Positions 17,270 through 25,993 of a DNA stretch of 64,000 bases are shown here, piece after piece. Under the pieces are notes generated by a model. It did no database searches. It saw nothing but the letters and a program-made list of their open reading frames with translations, and was not told where the DNA came from. The stretch is from an uncultured Lachnospiraceae bacterium (lineage in GTDB: Bacteria; Bacillota; Clostridia; Lachnospirales; Lachnospiraceae), in contig CAKRFY010000003.1 in assembly GCA_934320895.1 (NCBI GenBank), forward strand, positions 1 through 64,000, read 5' to 3'. The stretch's first letter is position 1; each line of letters starts with the position of its first letter. The position numbers and the translations under genes were made by a program.

Positions 17270-17935
17270 ATGGTTAGAGAATTTACAGATCTGATCGAGG
17301 CAGTTGATAGTGTGAAGTCAAAGAAGGCTGTTATTTTTGATATGGATGGTCTTATTTTTGATACGGAAAGGGTTTTTATGGAACAGCTTGCTGTAGCTAT
17401 GAAGGAGCATGGTTATGTTCTTACCAGGGAAATTTATACGAACACGCTCGGACTTGGTGGAAAAAAACTTGTTAATTTCATGTATTCAGAGTTTGGCTAT
17501 GATTATCCTTTTGAGGAATGTAGTAAGCTGGCCCAGGAGAGGATGGCTATAATCTGCGATACCATAGGTTTGTCTGTTAAACCTCAGATAAGAGAATTGC
17601 TGGAAAAACTAAAGAATGACAAGATTAAATGTGGTGTTGCTTCATCTACAAAAACAGAATTGGTGGATAAATATCTTGTTAAGGCACAACTTGACGGATA
17701 TTTTGATGTTATCATAGGTGGTGAGCAGGTAATGGTTTCAAAGCCTGAACCGGATATTTTTATATGTGCCTGTGAGAGACTTAATGTTTCACCGGGAAAA
17801 TCACTTGTGCTTGAGGATAGTGAAAATGGGATAAAGGCAGCGAGAGCAGCAGGAATTCCAGTTATATGCGTTCCTGATCTTAAAGAGCCTTCAAAAGAAT
17901 GTGAAAGTCTTGTTACAGCTGTCGTAAGAAAATAG
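17270..17935 (+). CDS. HAD-superfamily phosphatase/phosphoglucomutase-like protein
   Basis: 221 residues. FDMDGLIFDT (about 24-33) is HAD motif I with both Asp, CGVASST carries the motif II Ser/Thr, and SKPEPDIF plus LVLEDSENGIKAARAAG are motifs III and IV. The four-helix cap between motifs I and II makes it a subclass I, beta-phosphoglucomutase-like enzyme. The substrate (sugar phosphate or similar) cannot be set from sequence. About 20 extra residues precede motif I, more than the usual 3-8. GGGGGG before the ATG is a strong ribosome site. Confidence 0.85.
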   Translation: MVREFTDLIEAVDSVKSKKAVIFDMDGLIFDTERVFMEQLAVAMKEHGYVLTREIYTNTLGLGGKKLVNFMYSEFGYDYPFEECSKLAQERMAIICDTIGLSVKPQIRELLEKLKNDKIKCGVASSTKTELVDKYLVKAQLDGYFDVIIGGEQVMVSKPEPDIFICACERLNVSPGKSLVLEDSENGIKAARAAGIPVICVPDLKEPSKECESLVTAVVRK

Positions 17936-17954
17936 TTGAGGAATCGTAGATTAT

Positions 17955-19178
17955 ATGAAAGAAAATATTGAAAAGCAATTTGTAATCTTAACAAAAGGAA
18001 ATGTATGTTATGGTTCTACATCATATTTTGCACAGCGGTTGAATGAAGAATTTTTAAAGGCTGGTAGAAATTCTGTTTTGGTTTCGATCAATGACAAAAA
18101 TGATGCCATAAGGCTTACCAGAGAGATTTTTGAAAAGAAGAATACAGCCGGGATAATAGGTTTTAATACAGATATATATTCTTATGATGATATTTTTGAT
18201 ATTAGGGATGAGCAGAGCAGTTCTTTGTATGTTCCGTTGTGGCATATCATACTTGATCATCCACTTTATCATAACCGTGTCTTAAAGAATAAACTGCATG
18301 ATATGAGGGTTATCTGTCTTGATGAAACTCATGCACAACTTATTAGGAAAAATTATGCTCATATAAAAGATGTTTATGTAAGACCACTTCCAGCAGACAC
18401 AGCTAAGAGGCTTGTTCCATATATGGAAAGAAGTATTGACGTTTTGTTTACAGGGACATATACGTCTTCAGAGGATATAATAAGTCTTGCAATGCATGGT
18501 GGCAAAAATACAATGGAAATATTTCAAAAAATGGCAGACTATCTCATCAATAATCCGTCATATACTATAGAACGGGCGTTTGAAAGTGTTTTAAATCATG
18601 TCAATAAGGAGTTTGATACAAATTTTATGGACAATCTGGAACTTAATTTTTTTGCGGATATGTTCATAAGAGCTGTAATTAGAGAAGAATTGTTGATGGA
18701 GATGTTAAGAAGTGGTATAGATGTAGATATATTTGGACATGGATGGGAAAAATTTATATTAAAGTGTGACATGGTGCAGGAAAAAGAGGGAGTATTTAGT
18801 GGAAAGTTAAAACTTCATGGTGAGACAGATTACAAAAATCTGCCTGATATTTATGCAGACAGCAAAATTGCATTAAATGTGCTGCCATGGTTTAAGGCAG
18901 GGCAGCATGACCGGATTTCGCTTGCAATGTGTAATGGATGTGTATGTGTGAGTGATGAGAGCATATATCTTGAAAATAAATTTGTTGATGGCGAAGAACT
19001 TTTTATGTATTCGCTTGAAGATATGCATGAGGCAGCGGTGATAATAAAAAATTTGCAGGCACAGCCTTTAGAAGCTGCAAAAACAGCAGCAAAAGGTTAT
19101 GCCTGTGCCATAAGGGAGTTAGGTTTTAAGAAATATAGTGAAATATTTATGACTGATTCATCAGAGGAAAGGTCGTAA
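17955..19178 (+). CDS. Glycosyltransferase, CgeB/GT4-like
   Basis: 407 residues, soluble. The C-terminal third has the DIYADSKIALNVLPWF and LAMCNGCVCVSDES blocks of the group 1-like (CgeB/DUF3880) glycosyltransferases, in which the nucleotide-sugar-binding half ends with ADG/GEEL-like DGEELFMYS. The N-terminal half is a Rossmann-like acceptor domain. It has the same domain type as the broken gene at 50906-52054. Such enzymes modify surface polysaccharide or flagellin. It follows the HAD gene by 19 bases. Its 3' end overlaps the convergent gene at 19161 by 18 bases, with no room for a normal terminator. Confidence 0.75.
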   Translation: MKENIEKQFVILTKGNVCYGSTSYFAQRLNEEFLKAGRNSVLVSINDKNDAIRLTREIFEKKNTAGIIGFNTDIYSYDDIFDIRDEQSSSLYVPLWHIILDHPLYHNRVLKNKLHDMRVICLDETHAQLIRKNYAHIKDVYVRPLPADTAKRLVPYMERSIDVLFTGTYTSSEDIISLAMHGGKNTMEIFQKMADYLINNPSYTIERAFESVLNHVNKEFDTNFMDNLELNFFADMFIRAVIREELLMEMLRSGIDVDIFGHGWEKFILKCDMVQEKEGVFSGKLKLHGETDYKNLPDIYADSKIALNVLPWFKAGQHDRISLAMCNGCVCVSDESIYLENKFVDGEELFMYSLEDMHEAAVIIKNLQAQPLEAAKTAAKGYACAIRELGFKKYSEIFMTDSSEERS

Positions 19179-19418
19179 AAATTCGTATTGGCTTTTCTGC
19201 TTTGGAGGAAGCATTTCTATAAAAATATTGGTAAGAAGTTTATCTTCCTCAGCAGTAAAGCTTATGTTTTCGCTTCTAAGTTTATCTTTCCAGTTTGATA
19301 ATATTGGAAGTGCTTCACTTAGGTTTTTACCGTGGAGAGAGTTCACAAGCAGTTCTACCATGTGCTGTTTATTCTGTTCCATCTGCATAAATGATTCGTT
19401 ATTTTTCCAATTATTCAT
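19161..19418 (-). CDS. Small helical protein of unknown function
   Basis: 85 residues, predicted all-helical, charged, with no signal or membrane segment. I do not recognise a family. The C-terminal stretch LLTNIFIEMLPPKQKSQYEF resembles MMEFLMSQLSPKQRTTLEQV in the gene just upstream, so the two look like diverged relatives. The ATG overlaps the upstream stop (8-base overlap) and its AAGGAG lies inside that gene, which implies translational coupling. Confidence 0.6.
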   Translation of the reverse strand: MNNWKNNESFMQMEQNKQHMVELLVNSLHGKNLSEALPILSNWKDKLRSENISFTAEEDKLLTNIFIEMLPPKQKSQYEFLRPFL

Positions 19419-19896
19419 AAGCTTTGTCTTCTCCTTTTTTACTATTCATTATGTTTGTTACCTGTTCAAGTGTTGTGCGCTGTTTTGGTGAAAGCTGCGA
19501 CATAAGAAATTCCATCATAAAATTTTGATTGTCGTTTTCACTATATTCTTCTGCATGCATAGCGGCATGATTTTTTGTGAAGTCTCTGTAGTTTTTAAAA
19601 AGTTCATCAGCATGCAGAAAATTTAGCAGCATACGCACGACTTCAGATTCGGCAGGCGTACAGTAGTCTTTTATGTTAAGAAGCAGTTTTTCATAAACTG
19701 CTGGAGTTGCGGGCGTATCAGCCTGTGCAGCACGAAGCGTCATGTCATCATCATTTGTTGAAACTTCTGTTGCAAGTGATATCAGATTATCAGCTTGCAA
19801 AATGATCTCCATAGCTTTTTTATTCTGTGGGGGGACATACGGCAGTGCAGCTTTTAGCATTGCAAGGCGGCGCTGGTGTTCGTTTGAAAATTCCAA
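19411..19896 (-). CDS. Unknown helical protein, coupled with the next gene
   Basis: 161 residues, soluble, mostly alpha-helical. It starts MEFSNEHQRRLAMLKAALPY and ends MSQLSPKQRTTLEQ plus a short tail. No catalytic motif, cysteine pair or DNA-binding signature stands out. The start is a TTG at 19896 with AAAGGAG nine bases ahead. It forms a two-gene minus-strand unit with the 85-residue gene downstream. The promoter would have to lie in the 180-base A/T-rich gap it shares with the divergent potA gene. Confidence 0.65.
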   Translation of the reverse strand: MEFSNEHQRRLAMLKAALPYVPPQNKKAMEIILQADNLISLATEVSTNDDDMTLRAAQADTPATPAVYEKLLLNIKDYCTPAESEVVRMLLNFLHADELFKNYRDFTKNHAAMHAEEYSENDNQNFMMEFLMSQLSPKQRTTLEQVTNIMNSKKGEDKAYE

Positions 19897-19963
19897 GATA
19901 AATCTCCTTTAAAGTGTTTTCTAAATTGATTTTATGAGATATAATTTTTTTTATGCAGATATG

Positions 19964-19993
19964 TTGACAACAATACAAAAATTTATGTATATT
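19964..19993 (+). promoter_or_regulatory. Promoter of potABCD
   Basis: Consensus TTGACA at 19964-19969 and TATATT at 19988-19993 (18-base spacer). It is followed by about 80 A/T-rich bases before potA. A short frame through this stretch is not considered a gene. Confidence 0.6.
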
Positions 19994-20075
19994 TTTTTAG
20001 GGAAAACTTTTAAGAAAAGATTTTCTTTCTTTGAAAAAAATGACATTATAGAGTTAAAGACTGGAGAAAAAATAA

Positions 20076-21146
20076 ATGGCAAAAAAATTGATAGATCTGG
20101 TGGGAATAACGAAGTCATATGGGGATAAGGTCATATTGGATGATATGAACCTTTTTATGAATGAAAACAGATTTCTTACGCTGCTTGGACCAAGTGGCTG
20201 CGGAAAGACTACTACACTTCGTATTATAGGTGGTTTTGAGACACCTGATAAGGGAAAAGTTATATTTGATGGAAAAGATATTACATCAATGCCGCCAAAT
20301 GAGAGAAATCTTAATACGGTATTTCAAAAATATGCGCTATTTACACATATGAATATAGAAGAAAATATAGCTTTTGGGCTTAAAATAAAAAATAAGCCAA
20401 AATCATATATAAAAGATAAGATAAAATATGCGTTAAAACTTGTAAATCTTGACGGGTTTGAAAAACGTATGCCCGATTCACTTTCAGGTGGACAGCAACA
20501 GAGGATCGCGATTGCAAGAGCTATTGTAAATGAGCCAAAAGTACTGCTACTTGATGAACCGCTTGGAGCCCTTGATCTAAAGATGCGTCAGGATATGCAG
20601 TATGAACTTATAAGACTTAAAAACGAACTTGGAATAACATTTATCTATGTTACACATGATCAGGAAGAGGCACTTACAATGTCTGATACGATAGTGGTTA
20701 TGAACCAGGGCTATATACAGCAGATAGGTACTCCGGAGGATATCTACAATGAGCCGCAGAATGCATTTGTTGCTGATTTTATCGGAGAGAGTAATATTAT
20801 CGCTGCTACTATGGTTAAGGACAGGGTTGTAGATATTCTTGGTACGAAGTTTGCATGTGTTGATGAAGGATTTGGTACAAATAAACCAGTTGATGTCGTT
20901 ATCAGACCTGAGGATATCGTTATCAAAGAGAAAGATGAGGGAATTATAAATGGCAGGGTTATATCTGCGATTTTTAAGGGTGTGCATTATGAAATGGAGA
21001 TAGATGCTTGTGGCTTTGAATGGCTTGTTCACAGTACGGTTATGGCAGAGCCGGGAAAAGAAGTAGGAATGTGGGTTGATCCGTTCAATATACAGATAAT
21101 GAATAAACCTGAGTCAGAGGACGAAAAGGTGCTTGTTGAGGAGTAG
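20076..21146 (+). CDS. potA: Spermidine/putrescine ABC transporter ATPase
   Basis: 356 residues. Walker [13 protein letters not shown] (about 38-49), Q-loop FQKYALF, signature [14 protein letters not shown] (about 138-151), Walker [14 protein letters not shown]-loop YVTHDQEEA, and a C-terminal TOBE-like regulatory domain from about 240. It powers the polyamine importer formed with the three genes that follow. ATG at 20076 follows CTGGAG. It is first in a tight potA-potB-potC-potD operon. Confidence 0.95.
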   Translation: MAKKLIDLVGITKSYGDKVILDDMNLFMNENRFLTLLGPSGCGKTTTLRIIGGFETPDKGKVIFDGKDITSMPPNERNLNTVFQKYALFTHMNIEENIAFGLKIKNKPKSYIKDKIKYALKLVNLDGFEKRMPDSLSGGQQQRIAIARAIVNEPKVLLLDEPLGALDLKMRQDMQYELIRLKNELGITFIYVTHDQEEALTMSDTIVVMNQGYIQQIGTPEDIYNEPQNAFVADFIGESNIIAATMVKDRVVDILGTKFACVDEGFGTNKPVDVVIRPEDIVIKEKDEGIINGRVISAIFKGVHYEMEIDACGFEWLVHSTVMAEPGKEVGMWVDPFNIQIMNKPESEDEKVLVEE

Positions 21147-21162
21147 AAAGGGGGAGACTTAT

Positions 21163-21999
21163 ATGCAAAAGTTAAAGAGTCTTGGCTCAAAGCTTCTGGC
21201 AGGACCCTATCTTGTGTGGATGATCTTATTTACTGTAATTCCGCTTGGACTTATAATCTATAACGGTTTTACAAATTCAGACGGAAATTTTACTTTTAAA
21301 TATGTTGCTGCAATAGCAGATCCTGTTAATGCAAAACCATTGCTGTTAAGTTTTGAGATGTCACTTATTGTTACGGTTGTCTGTCTTTTGCTTGCGTTTC
21401 CACTGGCTGTTATCTTAAGCAAATATTCTACAGATAAAAACAGCTTTATTGTCATGATATTCATTCTGCCTATGTGGATGAATTTTATGCTTAGAACACT
21501 TGCGTGGAGACTTATATTACTTAATAATGGATTTTTAAATCAGGTACTTACAATGATTGGTCTTTCGAAAGTTTATCTTATGAATACTAAGGCAGCTATT
21601 ATTTTTGGAACGGCATATGATTATTTTCCATTTATGGTGCTTCCAATCTATAATGCAGTTGTAAAAATTGACAAGGATGTTATAAATGCGGCAAAAGACC
21701 TTGGGGCGACAAATTCAGTTGTTCTTAGAAAAATAATACTTCCTCTGAGTGTACCCGGTATAGTAAGTGGTATAACAATGGTACTTGTTCCATCGATGAG
21801 TGAGTTCGTAATAGCAGATATGCTCGGTGGTGGAAAAATATATCTTATCGGTAATGCGATAGAGCAGGCGTTTAATTCGGGATATGCTGATGTGCATGCG
21901 GGCTCAGGTCTGTCTATGTCACTTATGGTATTGATCCTTATCAGTATTATTATTTACAGGATATTTGATAATGGAAAGGAGTCGGAGAGCATATGGTAA
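21163..21999 (+). CDS. potB: Spermidine/putrescine ABC transporter permease
   Basis: 278 residues with six membrane segments. The EAA-type cytoplasmic loop is visible (INAAKDLGATNSVVLRKIIL, about 182-201), where the ATPase docks. ATG at 21163 follows AAAGGGGGAG. A TTG farther upstream lies inside potA and has no such site. It overlaps potC by 7 bases, as expected for equal expression of the two permease halves. Confidence 0.93.
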   Translation: MQKLKSLGSKLLAGPYLVWMILFTVIPLGLIIYNGFTNSDGNFTFKYVAAIADPVNAKPLLLSFEMSLIVTVVCLLLAFPLAVILSKYSTDKNSFIVMIFILPMWMNFMLRTLAWRLILLNNGFLNQVLTMIGLSKVYLMNTKAAIIFGTAYDYFPFMVLPIYNAVVKIDKDVINAAKDLGATNSVVLRKIILPLSVPGIVSGITMVLVPSMSEFVIADMLGGGKIYLIGNAIEQAFNSGYADVHAGSGLSMSLMVLILISIIIYRIFDNGKESESIW

Positions 22000-22790
22000 A
22001 AGGAAAGAAAGCTTTACAAAAAATTTATCTTGCCATTATACTTATAATGCTTTATCTTCCGATAGGAGTTCTTATTGTATCTTCTGTCAATTCATCTGAA
22101 AAGAATAAAGCAGTATGGGGTGGCTTTTCGATTGCAGCTTATGTAAAGCTGTTTCACGATGAGACTATAATGAAGGCACTTTATACTACGCTTGTACTTG
22201 CAGCGGGTGCAGGTTTTATAGCTACAGTATTGGGAACACTTGTCTGTGTAGGTATGATAGGAATGAGTAAAAAGGCACGTTCTGTTATCATGGGCGTGAC
22301 AAATATTCCAATGTTAAATGCTGATGTAGTTACGGGTATAGCACTTATGCTTTTGTTTACAAGATTTACAGAACTTAGCTTTTCTACTATGATAGTAGCT
22401 CATATTACACTGATAATACCGTATGTTGTTTTGTCTGTCTGGCCCAAGGTGTTACAGCTTAACATGAGCACATATGAGGCTGCACTTGACCTTGGGGCAT
22501 CAAGGCTTTATGCTATGTGGAAAGTAGTGATACCTGATATCATGTCAGGTATATTATCTGGTTTTCTTTTAGCTTTTACAATGTCACTCGATGATTTTTC
22601 GGTGACATATTTTACAAAAGCACCGGGAATACACACTATGTCTACCATGATAAATGCTGAGTACAGAAAGGGAATTCAGACGGAGATATATGCACTTTCA
22701 ACTATAATATTTATCATAGTTTTACTTGTGCTTTTTGTGATAAACAGGAAAAGTGTGATGTCTTTAAAAAAGAGGGAGGCAGCAGCATGA
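21993..22790 (+). CDS. potC: Spermidine/putrescine ABC transporter permease
   Basis: 265 residues, six membrane segments, with the docking loop EAALDLGASRLYAMWKVVIP (about 165-184) and the PotC-like LDDFSVTYFTKAPG stretch. It pairs with PotB. Its ATG is inside the end of potB and its stop overlaps the potD start by 4 bases (ATGA). Confidence 0.93.
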   Translation: MVKGKKALQKIYLAIILIMLYLPIGVLIVSSVNSSEKNKAVWGGFSIAAYVKLFHDETIMKALYTTLVLAAGAGFIATVLGTLVCVGMIGMSKKARSVIMGVTNIPMLNADVVTGIALMLLFTRFTELSFSTMIVAHITLIIPYVVLSVWPKVLQLNMSTYEAALDLGASRLYAMWKVVIPDIMSGILSGFLLAFTMSLDDFSVTYFTKAPGIHTMSTMINAEYRKGIQTEIYALSTIIFIIVLLVLFVINRKSVMSLKKREAAA

Positions 22791-23869
22791 TAAGAAAAAG
22801 TATAAAGAGGATCACGGCGGCAGTATTATTTATGAGTATAACGGTATCATCTATGTTTTTTCTTACATCCTGCAAAAAATCAGGTGTCTCATCAAAAAAC
22901 AAGATAGTAGTGTTTAATTATGGAGATTATATCGATTCATCGCTTCTTGACAAATTTGAAAAAGAGACAGGTATAAAGGTCGTGTATGAGGAATTTCTTA
23001 CTCCAGAGGCGATGTATACCAAGTATAAAAATGGTGCAGTGGATTATGATCTTATTTGTTGTTCTGACTATATGCTTGACAAAATGATAAAGGAAAATGA
23101 TGTCAGAAAGATTGACTATGACAGAATGAAATATATAAAAAATATTGGAAAAACATATTGGAATCTGTCAAAGAGTTTTGATAAGACACTTAGTTACACT
23201 GTTCCTTATTATTGGGGAACAGTTGGTATATTGTATAATAAAAAAATGATGGATTATGTTCCTGACAGCTGGGAAGCATTGTGGGACAAGAGATATAAAA
23301 ACAATATAATTATGCAAAACAGTGTAAGAGACAGTTTTTTGCCTGCACTTATAAGACGTGGCTATTCAATAAATACGACAGATAAAAATGAATTGAAAAC
23401 TGCGCTTGATGATCTGAAACAGCAGAAAGATATAGTGCAGTCATATCTTGTCGATGAGATAAGGGATGATATGGCGAATAATCAGGCAGCTATGGGACTT
23501 ATATATTCAGGTGAGGCAAGTCTTGCCCAGGACTATAACGATGATCTTGAGTATGTTGTTCCAAAAGAAGGCTCAAATATCTGGATGGATAGCTGGGTGA
23601 TACCAAAGGGTGGCAAAAATTATGATGGTGCTATTAAATTCCTTGATTTTTTGTGCAGGGAGGATGTGGCAATGACAAATTTTGAGTATATTTATTACTC
23701 AACACCAAATGAAGCAGTGTTAAACAAGATAGATGATGAGGAAAAGAAAGAGAGGAATGCTATATTCCCATCAGATGATGTTATAAAGAGATGTAAGATT
23801 TTTTCTTATCTTGGAAAAGATGCAGAGGAGTATTACAACAGACTTTGGAAAGAGCTAAAAGTTTATTGA
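22787..23869 (+). CDS. potD: Spermidine/putrescine-binding lipoprotein
   Basis: 360 residues. A signal peptide with lipobox FLTSC (Cys about 29) indicates a lipid-anchored extracellular binding protein. VFNYGDYIDSSLLDKFEKET, YDLICCSDYM, YYWGTVGILYNKK and NIWMDSWVIPKG follow the PotD/PotF pattern, including the aromatic and acidic residues around the amine site. It delivers polyamines to PotBC. The aroC gene follows 22 bases later and may be cotranscribed. Confidence 0.93.
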   Translation: MIRKSIKRITAAVLFMSITVSSMFFLTSCKKSGVSSKNKIVVFNYGDYIDSSLLDKFEKETGIKVVYEEFLTPEAMYTKYKNGAVDYDLICCSDYMLDKMIKENDVRKIDYDRMKYIKNIGKTYWNLSKSFDKTLSYTVPYYWGTVGILYNKKMMDYVPDSWEALWDKRYKNNIIMQNSVRDSFLPALIRRGYSINTTDKNELKTALDDLKQQKDIVQSYLVDEIRDDMANNQAAMGLIYSGEASLAQDYNDDLEYVVPKEGSNIWMDSWVIPKGGKNYDGAIKFLDFLCREDVAMTNFEYIYYSTPNEAVLNKIDDEEKKERNAIFPSDDVIKRCKIFSYLGKDAEEYYNRLWKELKVY

Positions 23870-23891
23870 TTTTAGGAAGGGGAGATAAGAT

Positions 23892-24998
23892 ATGGCAGCA
23901 GGTTCATCGTTTGGAAATATGTTTAGGGTGACTACATGGGGAGAGTCTCATGGAAAAGGAATAGGTGTTGTAGTTGACGGATGTCCGGCAGGTCTTGAGA
24001 TAAATGAGGAGATCATTCAGAAATACTTAAATAGAAGAAAACCAGGACAGACAAGGTATTCAACGCCGAGAAAGGAAGATGATATAGTCGAGATACAGTC
24101 TGGTATATTTGAGGGCAAAACGACGGGAACACCTATTTCAATGGTCGTGTATAATAAAACTCAGCGTTCAAAAGATTATTCTGAGATAGCAGGTTATTAC
24201 AGACCGGGACATGCAGATTACACATTTGATGAAAAATATGGTTTTAGGGATTATAGAGGAGGCGGACGCTCATCGGGAAGAGAAACTATAGGAAGAGTTG
24301 CAGCAGGTGCGATAGCTTGTGAGGCATTAAAGCAGCTTGGTGTTAGTGTGATGGCATATAGTAAGGCTATAGGAGGTATAGAAGCTGACACCAGGCATGT
24401 ATCATTTGAGGAGATTATGAAAAGTCCGCTTTATATGCCTGATATGGAAGCATCAGACAAGGCAGAAAAACTTCTCGAGGAAAAAATGAATGAGCATGAT
24501 TCACTAGGTGGAATTATAGAGTGTATTATCACAGGTATGCCTACGGGGGTTGGAGAACCTGTATTTGAAAAGCTTGACGCAAATCTTGCAAAGGCAGTTA
24601 TGTCAATAGGTGCCATAAAAGGTGTTGAAATTGGAGCGGGATTTGAGGCTGCTTCAATGTATGGTTCTGATAATAATGATTCTTTTTGTATGGAAGATGG
24701 CAGCGTATCCAAAAAGACTAACAATGCAGGAGGTATTTTGGGTGGAATAAGTGATGGAAGTAATATAATACTCAGGGCTGCTGTAAAACCAACGCCATCT
24801 ATTGCAAAAAGTCAGGAGACTGTAAATCGTTCTGGTGAAGATATAGAGGTTCAGATAAAAGGGAGGCATGATCCGATAATCGTGCCAAGAGCTGTTGTTG
24901 TGGTGGAGTCGATGGCAGCAATCTGTTTATTTGATATGCTCCTTATGTCAATGAGTTCAAGAATGTACAATGTAAAAAAATATTTTGAACTTTTCTGA
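23892..24998 (+). CDS. aroC: Chorismate synthase
   Basis: 368 residues, the last step of the shikimate pathway (EPSP to chorismate, needs reduced FMN). The three signatures are present: GESHGKGIGVVVDGCPAG at about 17-34, RGGGRSSGRET at about 128-138, and the C-terminal KGRHDPIIVPRAVVVVE region. The length is normal. No other aro gene is near. ATG at 23892 follows GGAAGGGGAG. Confidence 0.96.
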   Translation: MAAGSSFGNMFRVTTWGESHGKGIGVVVDGCPAGLEINEEIIQKYLNRRKPGQTRYSTPRKEDDIVEIQSGIFEGKTTGTPISMVVYNKTQRSKDYSEIAGYYRPGHADYTFDEKYGFRDYRGGGRSSGRETIGRVAAGAIACEALKQLGVSVMAYSKAIGGIEADTRHVSFEEIMKSPLYMPDMEASDKAEKLLEEKMNEHDSLGGIIECIITGMPTGVGEPVFEKLDANLAKAVMSIGAIKGVEIGAGFEAASMYGSDNNDSFCMEDGSVSKKTNNAGGILGGISDGSNIILRAAVKPTPSIAKSQETVNRSGEDIEVQIKGRHDPIIVPRAVVVVESMAAICLFDMLLMSMSSRMYNVKKYFELF

Positions 24999-25107
24999 CA
25001 ATATAGTTTTGTAAGTGAAAAAAGCTATATCAGAGCGTAATCCATCACTTATCTTGTACCGATACATAAAATAATAGTGGAAAACTATAATATACGGAGA
25101 AAAAATT

Positions 25108-25308
25108 ATGGGAAGATGCTATTATTATGGGAAAGAAAAAAATGAGATAAAAGCGTTTGAAGATGGTGAACAGTCTAAGGAATTAAAAAAGAATAATGAG
25201 ATCAAACGGATCATAATTGACGATAATACTGAGCTTGTTATTGAAAAAGATACGATTTATGAGATAGACAGAAAATGTGAGAAATGTCTTAAAAATAAAA
25301 ACAGATGA
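25108..25308 (+). CDS. Small conserved-looking protein, unknown
   Basis: 66 residues, charged and soluble. It starts MGRCYYYGKEKNE and ends with a DRKCEKCLKNK tail. The CxxC near the C-terminus and an N-terminal Cys could bind metal, but this is a guess. ATG follows ACGGAG, and a terminator lies just after the gene, so it is a believable monocistronic gene. I do not recognise a family. Confidence 0.55.
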   Translation: MGRCYYYGKEKNEIKAFEDGEQSKELKKNNEIKRIIIDDNTELVIEKDTIYEIDRKCEKCLKNKNR

Positions 25309-25319
25309 TAGAACTGATG

Positions 25320-25357
25320 AGAGTCATGGGTTTTGATACTTGTGGCTCTTGGTTTTT
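25320..25357 (+). terminator. Terminator after the 66-residue gene
   Basis: AGAGTCA (25320-25326) pairs with TGGCTCT (25343-25349), with one G-U, followed by GGTTTTTA. Confidence 0.6.
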
Positions 25358-25391
25358 ATATGAAAAATATAGACAAAACTTTTTTGTGCGT

Positions 25392-25421
25392 AGAAAAAGG
25401 GGAGGCCAAAAGCACTCCCCT
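25392..25421 (-). terminator. Terminator of the Gly/Cys-rich gene
   Basis: AGGGGAG and CTCCCCT form the stem. Read on the minus strand it is followed by TTTTTCT. It lies about 95 bases past the stop of the gene at 25517-25732. Confidence 0.75.
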
Positions 25422-25516
25422 GAAAATTAGAATTATTTTCAAATTATAAGAATTTAGCTTATGTTACAGTCAGGAATCAGTCGAAACTGACAGCGGCTGT
25501 GATTTGCTGTGGGCAT

Positions 25517-25732
25517 TTAGAAGCCACCACCGCAGCAGCAGCAAAGAATAAGTAAGATCCAGATGATAGAATTGCATCCATTGTCAGAACCGCAACCACA
25601 TCCGTTATTACCAAATCCAAAACCATTTCCGTTGCCACTGCAAGAGCAGAGTAAAAGCAGAATGATAATCCAGCTGCATCCGTTATCTCCGTTGCTGCAT
25701 CCGCCACATGTTGTTGCTGCTAAATCACTCAT
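25517..25732 (-). CDS. Gly/Cys-rich small protein with two hydrophobic patches
   Basis: 71 residues of very biased composition: a CGGCSNGDNGC opening, a hydrophobic WIIILLLLCSC, a GNGNGFGFGNNGCGCG centre, a second hydrophobic IIWILLILCCCC, and a GGGF end. Cysteine makes up about one sixth of the protein. Databases carry Lachnospiraceae relatives under the misleading name chorion class high-cysteine protein; the function is unknown. A clear AGGAG site precedes the ATG at 25732, and a matching terminator follows, so the gene is real. The two patches are short for membrane helices but could associate with membrane or drive assembly. Overlapping frames on the same strand are shadows. Confidence 0.75.
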   Translation of the reverse strand: MSDLAATTCGGCSNGDNGCSWIIILLLLCSCSGNGNGFGFGNNGCGCGSDNGCNSIIWILLILCCCCGGGF

Positions 25733-25993
25733 AAATCCTCCATTTGTCGATTTAATCGACTTAAAAATTATCTACAATCACATGATATGCAGCAGAGCTT
25801 GGCTAATTTACAAAAATTATAAAATAAATTTTGTGAAGTTATAGAGTTATAGAAAAGTGACCAGATTTTCTTTAGAAAATTGTAATTAAAAATTGTGAGA
25901 GTGTATGTTATACTAAAACATATGTGAAAACAGGCAGTGTTTTTGTGACTGTTTTTAGAAATTTAAATAAAGTCAAATAGAAGTGAGGTTTGT

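Noticed and set aside
19934..20128. 64-residue frame ahead of and overlapping potA
   Set aside because: It covers the potABCD promoter, is built of A/T-rich low-complexity codons, lacks a ribosome site and runs into potA in another frame.
25477..25707. 76-residue Ala-rich frame on the minus strand
   Set aside because: It is a shifted reading of the Gly/Cys-rich gene, which has the real start site and a better matching end.
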